Assembly: GCA_036897095.1 (NCBI GenBank)
Contig: JAYMSP010000267.1
Span: 1 to 62,359 of the forward strand
Source: Plantago elongata
Lineage: Eukaryota; Streptophyta; Magnoliopsida; Lamiales; Plantaginaceae
Direction of reading: 5' to 3'
Length of the DNA: 62,359 nucleotides
The notes below the pieces were generated by a model. It was not told the origin of the DNA, ran no database searches, and saw only the letters and a list, made by a program, of their open reading frames with translations. The position numbers and the translations under genes are program-made. Position 1 is the stretch's first letter; each line of letters begins with the position of its first letter. Of this stretch, positions 52,439 to 62,359 are shown one piece after another.

Positions 52439-55225
52439 CTTAAAATGATAAGCAGATTATATAGTTAAATTAAATAAGAAAAAAATATTAATTAACATTA
52501 ATTACGAAGAGTATAGTACAGAAAGCAAATAAGAAATGGGGAGGAAAAAGACAGACTATAAGAGACTAACCAAAAGAGATGGCAAGTCAATAGCTAAAGT
52601 AAAATGGAGTGTTGTTTGAAACTTGATAAACTTTATATAAGAACCTAGTTGCCAATTTATTATATGCTTGTGGGATTTGGAATGAAGAAAATAGCTGCCA
52701 ATGTATAGTAAATCTATTCAGGAATTAGAACTATAAGTATAGAAAGGAAAGAGGAAAAATCCACCAAGTAGAAAAAAGGAGAATGGTTCTTCGAAAGATA
52801 ATTAATAGAAAAATATCCAAAGTAGACTGAGAGCAAAAGTACAAATTCCTGTAATGTAAAATCCAAAAGCGTGTAGCCTGAAAGATACTCGAGATTCACT
52901 ATTCTTTGTTCTTACCTTGATCTTTTGCTGGATTTCTCCTAAAATAAATTAGAGTGGAAAACTTAAGTTTTTGGATTCAACTTTATGTAGGTGACATTAA
53001 AAAAACACCGGTAAGTAGGCAAGCAATCATTATCGCTATGAAATTCTTTGTTATAGTATAGCAGCAAATTATGTATGGGTTAAGGCGTAAGTAATTATAA
53101 ATGGTGTTAAATGTTAAATCGAGCTCTATCTATTTCTCTATTATTTTCGTCAAGATAACATGGTTCAAACCTAAGTCGTACAAGTATTTTTACTCCCATT
53201 CTCCATCGTTTTTGGTTATCACAGCTGACTTATGTTTAAAATAGAAAAAGATTCATATAATACCATCACCGCAGAGATGAAAGCTAGATAGGAATAATAA
53301 CTCTCGAATAAAAACTAGAAGAGAAGTATACATACAAACAAGGTTCTACTCTACAAGGAAATAAATACCTCGTATAGTAAAAAAACAGGAACAGGTATGG
53401 TCCTAAACTTAAACTAAGCCCCCTTATCTATCTAAAAAAGAGTTTGGACATTCTTTGGTAGAATTCAGGTTTTCTTTTTCTCTTTGAATCTTTGTTGATT
53501 GTATAATAGAAAAGTAATATCTCTGGGGGAAGTTTATGAAAGGCACGGAGGAATCTAAGAAAGTAATACAGTAACAGTAGTAAAATGCAATCTATGAGAA
53601 AGAGAAAAGAAGAATCTCTTATGCTATGTCTTACTTATTTTAATATGTTATGTTTGTAAATATGCTTTTCTTATGTCCTACGTAGAAATTATTTATATAG
53701 TATAGAAAAATCGAAAATGTTGACTCTACCCTTTCTTATACTTATAGTAGGATAATAACGTGAATATAAAGCTAAATAATAATATAGTAGATGCCTTTGG
53801 GTTTTAAGGGTCGTAGTAGATTTTCTATTTATTCATGCCTCATTCTTTATTTTTCTTATTCTTTCTTTATGAAGTTATCTTCTGCCAGTTGCTTCAACCT
53901 TTTCGACTTAGTATTCCGGATAATGCATTCTCAGAACTTGGAATAAAAGTAGTAATAAAGTCTATAGGAAAAGATATTACCTACTAGTATTGTTTTCTTC
54001 GAAGTTATTTCTCTGATAAAGGTGGCTTTATCTTTTTGTTAATTGTACATTTCATTTTGTAAATATACTGCATTCTTTTAATTAGAAATTTCTAGTCTTT
54101 CATTGGTGCAACGCCTAGTTTCATGTAAAATAAAAATAAGTAGCCATTTTTTGTAATTTGCTTTTAGCTATCGGCGGTAATACGGTATGTTGTGTTGTAT
54201 TTTTGCGGAGTCCTTTCTCACTCAATTCTTGGCTTTCTTTTCCCATTTCCCTAAACATTTCTTAACAAAAACTCATAGTTAATAAAAAAAGGACTAGCTA
54301 AGCCAATATAAATAAATACTTATTTAATATTAATAGCTACTTCAGAGGAGTAGAAAATAAAAAAAATCTAAAGCACGTATATTTTCTTCTTACTAATTAA
54401 TCTTATTTTCCAGAAATTTATAAATCGGTTGGGCCAATTTAGGAGATGCTTCTGCTACTTATGCTCTATTCACAGTTGTGATTTTATTCGTGCGACTACA
54501 CTCTTTGTTCTTTGTGGAAAGCATAAAAAAGATGGATTTTCCTGCTAAAACGTATAAAATGAAACATATAAAATTGTATTTTATTCTAAAAGGGAGTGTT
54601 TGCAGCAACAATGAAAAATAGGTAAATAGTTTTCTCCTTAGAAAAAATTAGAAAGAAGAATTGGGAACTACAGGTGTCTTAGATCAAGGAGAAGCGCATC
54701 GCATATTTAAAGATATTATTATATTGAATATATTGAAGAAAAGCTAAAGCAAATCCTATGTAAAAACCCACTTACTTTCTTTAGAGTACCAAAACCCTAG
54801 GATTAAGTAACATTAGGCAGGCTTGCTCATGAGAAAAGTAAAGTCATTGCAATGAGGGAAATTGTAGATAACTAACCCGTTACTGAATAATGGTAGGGTG
54901 GGCTAGACTCACACTTATTTTACTGTCCTAATATTTACAAAGGCCTCGGAAGAAGCACTACTCACTATATATAATCTATATGAAAGAAACTGTGCATGAA
55001 AGTATTCTATGAAAAGAACATGGCCAGAAGGAATTCTATAAGAACTAGTATTAAACAATATATATATATTGTCTCTAGGTAACTTAAACTTATAATGATG
55101 ACTTTTACTAAGTGTATAAGCAATGTAATTATTCATAAAGGAAGATTTTGTTTGTAAGAATCTTTTTCGGTAACAAATACAGGCCTCTTTTATGAGTTAG
55201 TAAAAACATTACACAGCAAAACTTT

Positions 55226-55286
55226 ACGAGTACTTGGGTTCTTTCTCTCACAGGCAAGGCGCTAACCACGGGGCGGGGTTACTCGC
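55226..55286 (-). ncRNA. tRNA/SINE-like remnant: A-box-like motif and acceptor-like stem
   Basis: On the minus strand GCGAGTA (55,286-55,280) can pair with TACTCGT (55,232-55,226): six Watson-Crick pairs plus one G-T pair, enclosing a total of 61 nt. Inside it the minus strand reads GTGGTTAGCGCC followed by TTGCCTGTGAGAG. This resembles the A-box to anticodon region of eukaryotic tRNAs and of tRNA-derived SINEs. The length is short of the usual 72-76 nt, and there is no GGTTCRANTCC B-box or T-arm, so an intact tRNA is excluded. A competing hairpin uses the same bases. It may be a decayed tRNA, a SINE head, or coincidence. Confidence 0.25.
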
Positions 55287-55287
55287 C
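55258..55287. other. GC-rich 9-bp hairpin
   Basis: On the plus strand GGCG (55,258-55,261) pairs with CGCC (55,284-55,287), and TAACC (55,263-55,267) pairs with GGTTA (55,277-55,281). An internal 1x2 bulge separates the two stems and the apical loop is ACGGGGCGG. It is the most GC-rich short patch in the window and stands out sharply from its A+T-rich surroundings. Confidence 0.8.
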
Positions 55288-55299
55288 AGTCTATCTGTT

Positions 55300-58200
55300 C
55301 TTACTGCTTTTGTATACTAAGGAATACAGGGATATATCTTTCTAAGAGGAGGGTACTTTGTTAAACTTATGGGGGAGTAGTGCAACACACTCAGTAAGTT
55401 ATTCTATCCAAGGATTACTTAACTATAAGGTGGGAATCCATACTAATAAATGGATGAGTCCTCAGTAATCTTAAAGGGATATGTTGTAAGCTATACTAGT
55501 GCAATTATTATAAACTAGATAACATTAAGTTACTATAATACTAACAAATAACAAACAATACTGTGGAAGCGTTGCATGCTATGGGGTATTCTGGGGATCT
55601 ACTCTATTCGCTGAATTTTCTTTTTTGTGAAGTACTGCTATAACTTTACTACAAGATCAAATTATGTATAAGTAGAATAACTATACTATATTAAGAGATC
55701 AATATAGATATTAAGTAGTACGCTTCTATACTAGAAAGAATTTCTAAGAAAGAAGCAAAGTATAAATGTATATAATAGATTCAATCATCTTCTTTATGGT
55801 ATGAAGTTAGTTAAGTAAAATTTAGTAGAAAGTTGGTAGGGAAACAGTTACATGCAAGTAGTAGATGATAAGGAATTAGACTAAGCATTACTCTATAAAT
55901 ACAAACAATCAAGGAATAAATCTAAGGTATTGCGCATTTCTAGGCTAGGGTGCATCCTGTATAGGTGTAGGCGTTGGTAGTATTCCAAAAAAAAGGGTGG
56001 ATATCATCATGAGTAGATATCTTAGACAAGCAGCTCTGTCTGTCCTTTGCATTTCTATTTTAGACTCTTTCATAACATGTTATTAAGTGAAGATTCTATT
56101 TCATTATTTTTCATAAACGAACCTTTTCTTTTAGTTACTTTGAATCCATTTCCATGTCGAAATATAATAGACTCTAAGAAAATCTATCATTTAGTACTTT
56201 GTATTTTTTTAGGGCAAATAACTTATATCTATATACAAGATAATTTCTAAAGTGGAATTGAATAAGTGTACAAGTCAACTAGGAAGTGTATTTCATAAAT
56301 TAGAGAATCTAATAAGACTCTTGGAACAAGTACATTTAACTGGGGTAAATAAAGGAATTGTGAAAGATGCAAGAAATCATTACGTACTTAAGTATACTGG
56401 GCTATGGCATAAACAGATTTCATAGGAAACGCAATTAGTTAGTACTAAAATACACTAAGTGTTACTGGAAGTTACTTGCATAGAGTATACTATAACAAGA
56501 TTCTCTCTTTATAAGAGATATTAGCGAAGCCAAATAACCTGTTCTTTTAGGCAAAGTGTATTGGTGGATGTTGCTAGTCAGTCCTTCATGTTACGAACTT
56601 GGGTATTTTTTACTTTACAACATAACATGTCAAGCTCTAATTCAATAGAATTTTTAGTATTTACATTCCACTTCAACTAAGTAATTTTGGTAACTCGTGA
56701 GTCTTGAGCGTAACCCAGCCCTTCACGTGTCAGCGGAATATTGTTCTTTCTAAAGAGTCAGAAGCACACTATTTTAGAGATCACTACTGTAGTGATTTTT
56801 TATTTGTATAATCATATCCTAAGGCAAGCATTTCATGTATAATTAATTCTCTAAGGAAACGCTTAGAAGCCTATTCGAGATATAGGTACCAGTTAAATCA
56901 ATAGTGGGTTACACTGTTAAGGTATTGGGCTCTTGGGGGTACTTTAACGTACACTTATTATTTACCTCCTCTAATAACTCCTCTAGCAGCTCTATCATGT
57001 TTTGTCTACTTACCCAATACTGTACTAGTTCATACTATTATATATGATACTTAAAAGTATAATTATATAAAAGTAAGACAAGAAAGACAATTATATGTTA
57101 CAGTTGTATTCTTGGGGCAGAGTCTTCCATAGAAGGTTATAATTAAGGTATACTTGTAGATCTTTGTATTATAAATTACTAGAATTACTCGACGTATATT
57201 TGAAGTACTAAAAAACATGCGAGTTTCTTTTTTTTTACGAAATTAGTATTACTTGGAAATCATTACGTATTCGGAGTCAGCCCCTTAACTTAGTAAATAC
57301 ATAACAAAAGGTACATCACTAAATATAGGTTAATTATAATATAATAAACTAAGTTATTTAAGCCTGTATCACTTCAAATCTGGTATTAATCTAATTTATA
57401 ACTACAAGAGCAATTACAGCAGGGTATTCAAGTTTAAGCACCACCTATAAATTTCTCTACTATAGTGATATAGTACATACAAAGTAGGTGTATAGATCAA
57501 AATACATTAAATACAGTGTAGTTAGTCGTACTTTTACCTTATTTTGCTAGGTCATTTATTTCCTTTCCTTCTTAGTACTTAAGCAGAGTAATTTCATGTT
57601 TAAGTATAGAGGTATATCCCCCAATTTCGTATAATTTTTCATGGTTTATAACTAGGGAGAAGACGTCATCGTTGGTTACAGCAAATGCACATTGCTCGCA
57701 CCTGTTGATTGAAAAGGACAAGGCTATATGCAAGAACAGCTATATAGACTTACCTAATTTAATCTTTACTTTGGCCGCAGCATACAATACATACTCTATA
57801 GAAAATTTAGTTATAAATCTAACCTTCAAATATTCTTTATATCAAAGTTAAACATTTATTTATGGTTGTTTTCAATGTGTTTTCTAAACTAAGTCCGAAG
57901 AGTATTTGTTGTCTAAAGTCCCGTAAATTCTGTGATGGGTTTTCCTCCGATATTTCTATCTATGTTCTATACCTAAGACTCCTTTACTTGGGAGATCTAA
58001 AAAAATATACATGCTGCTAGTACTTTATTAATTCCTTTTTATTTATTTAGGTAAATTGTTATACTTATGCTGCGTACTTCTAACTATGCGTAAAGTGTTT
58101 TCGTAGTTTAGTACATTTTGTGTATAATTTATTGTTGATTTAGTTTTGCATACAAAGTTTTCCCTAGAATCTCTATTTAATAGGTTTTATTGTATATGTG

Positions 58201-61200
58201 TTCTTTATTTAGTAAAGAATAAGATTCGTCAGTTAAGAGATTACCAACCCCATGAATTTCCGAGTAAATATCCTCACAAATTTATAAGTAATTGACAATC
58301 TTTACTTTTTACTTTAGTTATAGTTAGCATAATACAGAGCAGGAATATTTACCCCTCGAGAAGAAGAATGGAAAGCATTTAATACTTGCTAGTGTACTTA
58401 TGCAAAAGGATACAACTAGGGGGGCAATTTCAAAACAAGAAAGACAAGTACTCTATACTATAAGAATCTATTAGTAGTTAGTTATATTATGTTTTATTTC
58501 TATCTATTTAATAATTATGTATAATATTTATAATGAAGTTCTTAGTTCATTTCTCTTCTATCTTAGTAAGATATTAATAGTAACATATCTATCCTTTTTA
58601 AACTTGTTAATGCAAAGTACTAGTGAAATAGCGTAATAGAATCATAGAATTAGAGAAAAGACAGTACATAAGTATCACTTATAACTAGTAAATGGTAGTA
58701 TTGCTGCGGGGGTAATAAAACAAGTAGCATAAATAAAGGAAAGCTAAGTTATTACTTTAATAAATACAATATTTGAGAATGCTTAAAAAGATCGAAAACG
58801 TAGACTACAACTGTGTGTGTTTTCAATTAGGACGTCTAAGGAAGTTACCTCATATAACTAGAAGAGCTCTCTAGTCAAGAAATTTTCTTAAATAAGTTAT
58901 CTAGAGTAACCAAGAGCGCCTTCTATACAATACCTAATATGAACTCCAGTAACCCTGTATAGATAATTATAATTATTCTAGTAATATTGAATATTTTATG
59001 CTATACAACAAACTTCTCTATTACTGAGGAGTTTACCTTAATGACTTCACATTTATAATAGATTCATTGCAAAGTTCTGTTTACCAATAATATGCATTTT
59101 ACCAAACAACAAATAAAGGAAGTACAATATTCTATAGATCTTATATAGTATAGAGAAAACGTCTAAAATGAAAGAAATGGAGGTAAGCTTTTCTTATGGG
59201 AAATATAATGGAAAAGTACTCATAGGTCTTTAAGTACTAATAAGTATGCAATGAGAGTAGTATATAGAAAAGTCATTGAAATTAAGTAGCCGTATTATAA
59301 ATTACAACGCTAAGTAAGTTTCCCTATAAAGATAACTTAAGTTAGTATGTATTTCCTACTTCCTTTTTCATAGGGTCTCATCATAACAAGCATAAAAATT
59401 AAATTATTAAAGTAAGGGCATTCTATTCTCTTCTATTAGTTTCTACATCTCACGAAACTATTAGTCAGCTACGTTGCTTTAACCTAAACCTTTCGCGATA
59501 TTATATATTTTGTTTTAACTTATAATTATTTAATTATTCAGATGGATTCTAGCTTGCTATTACTTCTGCTTAATAATTTACGTTACTAGCCTAGTACAAC
59601 CAATAAATAGGTGTACAAATATAACTATCTTATGCGATTACCTTTTACATTACAAGTCTAGAGCTCTTTTATTTATCATTTTAGTTACGAGGAGCACCTA
59701 AACTTATAGTACATACTCCAAGCATTAATATGACTTACTACTGGACAGGTAGATGCTTACCCTTAGATTATTTTTTTGCAGATCCTTACATTTTTTTTAA
59801 TACAACTATACTTTTTTGTTTCTCTCTTTCTAAAAGTTAATTAATGTATCATAGGATTCGTAACTATCAAGATTAGAGCATACTCTACGATTATAAAAAA
59901 GTCTTGGGAGTATAATAAAGGTCTACTTTCGTGATAACACTTCTTAATACTAGTATGTAGGATTAATACTTAAATGCTCGAGGGGTACTAATTAAGGTAT
60001 AATCTAATGTAGAACTTGAGAGCTTACTTTAAGAATAGAATCTTGCCACTTGATTTATATATATATACTAAGTTGGCAAATGAAACTACTATAATTAGAA
60101 TTACTTAGTAAACTTCCAATTAGAAACTAAGAATATACTTAAGGGGTGTCTTTTCTACCAAGCATAACTAAAAAAGATAAGATAGATTTCTGAAAACCTC
60201 GGTTGGCAAGAAAACTAGAGAGGGAAAGGAAAACTTATATATATAATTGACATTTACTTCTAATATTGTGTATTTTTCTTACTCCGTAGTAATCAGAGTA
60301 ATTATTACGTCCTTGGCATTAGTGATTATAAGATCTATAACAAGAAATACCTTTCTACTGTGGGTGGAGCTTAATAATCTATTTAGTATACAAGGGAAAG
60401 ACAACACAAGAAACATTCCTTCAATTACTACAAATTTTCTGTTTAGCTCTTAAATGAAATTAGGCCTATAAATTTGTGTAAAACGAGTAAACTTTACTTT
60501 TGGTGGAATACAAAATACAACGGATCTTATAAAAATAAATAAAGTGCTATATTCTATTTCCTAGAAGCTAGAAGTAGGTAGGATAACTTCTAAAGTAAAT
60601 ATTAATTAAGGAAGTAAGATGGAGAGTCACTAATAATAAAGTATAAGGGATTTAAGAAATATTTATGAAATGAAAAAAAGTATATTTTAAGAATTTCATA
60701 CACCAAGTACATTATCTAAGGATAGATTTGACATGTATATTAAATAAAGGAAAACAGATAACCTAGGTTAGAAACTCTATTTAGAATATAAATAAGTATA
60801 ATATAGTATAGGAATAAAACAAAAATTCATTAACAAAGAGGGACACGCACTCATTTTTTAAGTAAGGAATCTAAAATATGGGCTAAGTATTAAAAAGAGA
60901 ATTAGATATATAATTAAAAGGAGTACTTTTAGTTATTCTCACCTTTAAATTGCTTACATGTAGTGTCTTGGAATAGTAGCGTGTTCGCCTTTGTTGTATG
61001 GAAATGTACGGAACAAACAAGTATTTTTCTAAATTACTTTGTAAAAAAAGTTACTCGCTGCTATAACTAATGACTACCCCAGAACTACCAAATATATGAC
61101 GATACTATATAACTATAAGTATAAACTATAGAATACAAATAATAAAAAATCTAAAAATGCTTGTAGACGTATATACATTCCTATCTTTGCTATATGGATA

Positions 61201-62221
61201 TACTCTGCAATGTTCTTATGACCCGACTTAGTTCGTATTTGTATCTCCCACGCTATTACACGACTTAGAAATTCTTAAAATTTATATTAAGAAAGAACCT
61301 TCATAAAATATAGAGAAAATTTTCTTCTATATATAATCTTATAAGTAAGGGGTACAACTTCTTGTAGTAATTTACCCTGGATATAATATCTGTTCTATCA
61401 ATTAGAGCTTAATAAGTTTTTACTTCAGTACACCACACTTTTATTTTAATTGTAAGAGGTTCCTAAATTATAATAACTAAAATCTCAAGGAAAAGGGCCA
61501 CAGTATTTCGATTTCAGGTAAGATTGTAAGGACACTTCTTTGATAACAACAAAAGCTATAAGTATAGATTGGAAGAAGGATTTCATTTAAGTAATATTAT
61601 AGGTTTCCTTTAACTAAGCTAAATACGCGTTTTGGATGCTAGGAATACTTACTCTAATATCTCTTACATCTGGAATATACAAAATACAACCGAGTTATAA
61701 TGTGTCTATCTTCTTTTAAAGTAATTTACTACATCTAATTCATAACTAGTTATACTACAAACTTTAGAAAGTAGACATATAGTCGCGGGCTTAGGACTAA
61801 GACAAGAAGAAAGTAGTAAATAAAAATAAAGTAGTATGCTTAAATAAAGTATAGGATAAAATCTTTAATGGTACGTGACGTGCTCTTAGTACTTTTTTAA
61901 TAATTCAATCTAGACGTATATAGCAGGGAATGTGTAATAGAGGGGAAATAGAAAAGAGAACTATTTATTAAGTATATTATAAGTATATTAAGGAGTTTAG
62001 TAAGTATCGTGGGTACACTAGAAGGAATATGCAATTAGCGCTATACAGCGTCGTTTTATTTTTGCTAATTGGTAACCATTAAAACACTACAGTCTACTAT
62101 CTAATATTTTCCAGGTTTACTTTTACATTTCATAAGCTAAGAACTGCGTACTCTTAGAAATTTAGTACTACAATCAATCCTATAGTAGTAGTAGACTTTC
62201 TTTTCATGGTATATACAAAAA
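55300..62221. other. Mosaic of RIP-like and non-RIP non-coding DNA
   Basis: The samples disagree within this stretch. At 56,041-56,160 the ratio is about 1.3 and TpA/ApT is near 1. At 58,441-58,560 the ratio is about 0.45, and at 59,221-59,340 about 0.54 with TpA/ApT near 2. The pattern alternates on a scale of about 1-2 kb. Two short frames (56,047-56,250 and 60,247-60,453) fall here. The second encodes a hydrophobic N-terminal half followed by a polar tail, and I do not assign it. No RNA gene or intact mobile element is visible. Through the end overlap this stretch continues into the first kilobase. Confidence 0.4.
56780..56801. terminator. Perfect hairpin followed by T6, terminator-shaped
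   Basis: ATCACTAC and GTAGTGAT are exact reverse complements around a single T (56,780-56,796), so a 6-7 bp stem with a small loop can form. Six T residues follow at once (56,796-56,801). The shape is that of an intrinsic terminator or a Pol III stop after a small hairpin. There is no convincing gene upstream on the plus strand, so a terminator role is only a possibility. Confidence 0.3.
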
Positions 62222-62359
62222 TGACTTTCAACAATGTATTCTTAAAAGAGTTAACTCTTATTAAAAAAAGTGCTTGTTTCAGTAAAACGTGCATTACAAG
62301 TTAATAGTTATTAGTAGAAAATAGACTAGCTCCGTGGTAATGAATAATTATAGATTAGA
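62222..62359. repeat. Right copy of exact 138-bp terminal direct repeat
   Basis: Identical to bases 3-140. Joining the window at this overlap gives a closed unit of 62,219 bp and puts the mixed DNA at 55.3-62.2 kb next to the mixed first kilobase. The composition is continuous across the join, which supports the closure being real rather than a chance repeat. Confidence 0.95.

Larger units (their letters stand above)
44100..55200. other. Long non-RIP A+T-rich region without convincing genes
   Basis: In the sample 50,041-50,160 I counted CA 9, TG 7, AC 8 and GT 5, giving a ratio of about 1.2 and TpA/ApT near 1. A sample at 46,381-46,500 gives about 0.65, so there is local variation. This is the longest part without the CpA signature and it holds nine of the started frames of 60 or more codons, spread over both strands. 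None belongs to a family that I recognise, and frame lengths fit chance. No tRNA with a proper T-arm and B-box was found on either strand. The region could carry fragmented or strongly diverged genes, which only a profile search would show. Confidence 0.45.

Noticed and set aside
53791..53946. A 51-codon ATG frame beginning MPLGFKGRSRFS, considered as a small gene
   Set aside because: It is short and unrecognised. The surrounding DNA is T-rich in all plus frames, so hydrophobic open stretches arise easily.
54166..54185. GCGGTAATACGG, an exact match to part of the SSU rRNA 530-loop consensus
   Set aside because: The upstream strand needed for helix 18 (complementary to TACGGTA) is absent, and the bases before the match do not fit the usual CAGCAGCC. 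No other SSU core motif lies nearby in the right order. A covariance search would settle it.
60247..60453. A hydrophobic 68-codon frame with LLWVELNNLFSI, loosely recalling the N-terminal region of mitochondrial NAD2
   Set aside because: The resemblance needs gaps inside the key motif, the rest of the peptide does not follow the family, and no other respiratory gene is visible in the window.
3..62359. Diplonemid, kinetoplastid, dinoflagellate or myxomycete mitochondrial genome with fragmented or edited genes
   Set aside because: Considered because of the closed size, A+T content and lack of frames. No cox1, cob or rRNA fragment could be supported, and the CpA-specific two-strand depletion is not a known feature of these genomes. 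It is not excluded for the non-RIP parts.

Overview
No protein-coding gene, rRNA gene or complete tRNA gene in this 62,359-base window can be called with confidence. The longest ATG/GTG/TTG-started reading frame under the standard code is about 100 codons. That is what non-coding DNA at roughly two-thirds A+T gives by chance in six frames. What the sequence does show is a strong compositional mosaic, identical ends, a short repeat- and hairpin-rich island, and one GC-rich tRNA/SINE-like hairpin.

Ends. Bases 3-140 are repeated exactly at 62,222-62,359. This fits a circular or tandemly repeated unit of 62,219 bp whose assembly overlaps itself.

Mosaic. About 1.0-11.4, 15.25-24.96, 26.76-34.29, 35.85-41.45 and, more weakly, 42.5-44.1 kb have few CpA/TpG and many TpA on both strands. 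Hand counts in 120-base samples give (CpA+TpG)/(ApC+GpT) of 0.33-0.5 and TpA/ApT of 1.7-2.2. This is the signature of strand-symmetric C-to-T change at CpA, known from repeat-induced point mutation (RIP) in Pezizomycotina fungi. It also explains the dense TAA/TAG stops and the many short GTAC-centred pseudo-palindromes. Between these blocks lie islands without the signature: about 11.4-15.25, 24.96-26.76, 34.29-35.83 and 44.1-55.2 kb (ratios of about 1.1-2.4). The rest, 55.3 kb through the junction to about 1.0 kb, is mixed.

Islands. The 34.29-35.83 kb island is the most GC-rich. Its left third is a decayed tandem array with 60-80 bp spacing, and its right half carries at least five compact inverted repeats. 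At 55.2 kb there is a GC-rich hairpin whose minus strand reads like a tRNA A-box region. The other islands hold only short open frames.

Organism and function. If the CpA signature is RIP, the source is a filamentous ascomycete and most of the window is mutated former repeat DNA, for example dead transposons in an AT-rich block. The low GC of the non-RIP islands and the apparent circular closure do not fit that simply. No pathway or gene set can be reconstructed, and I did not find a new biological system that I can defend.
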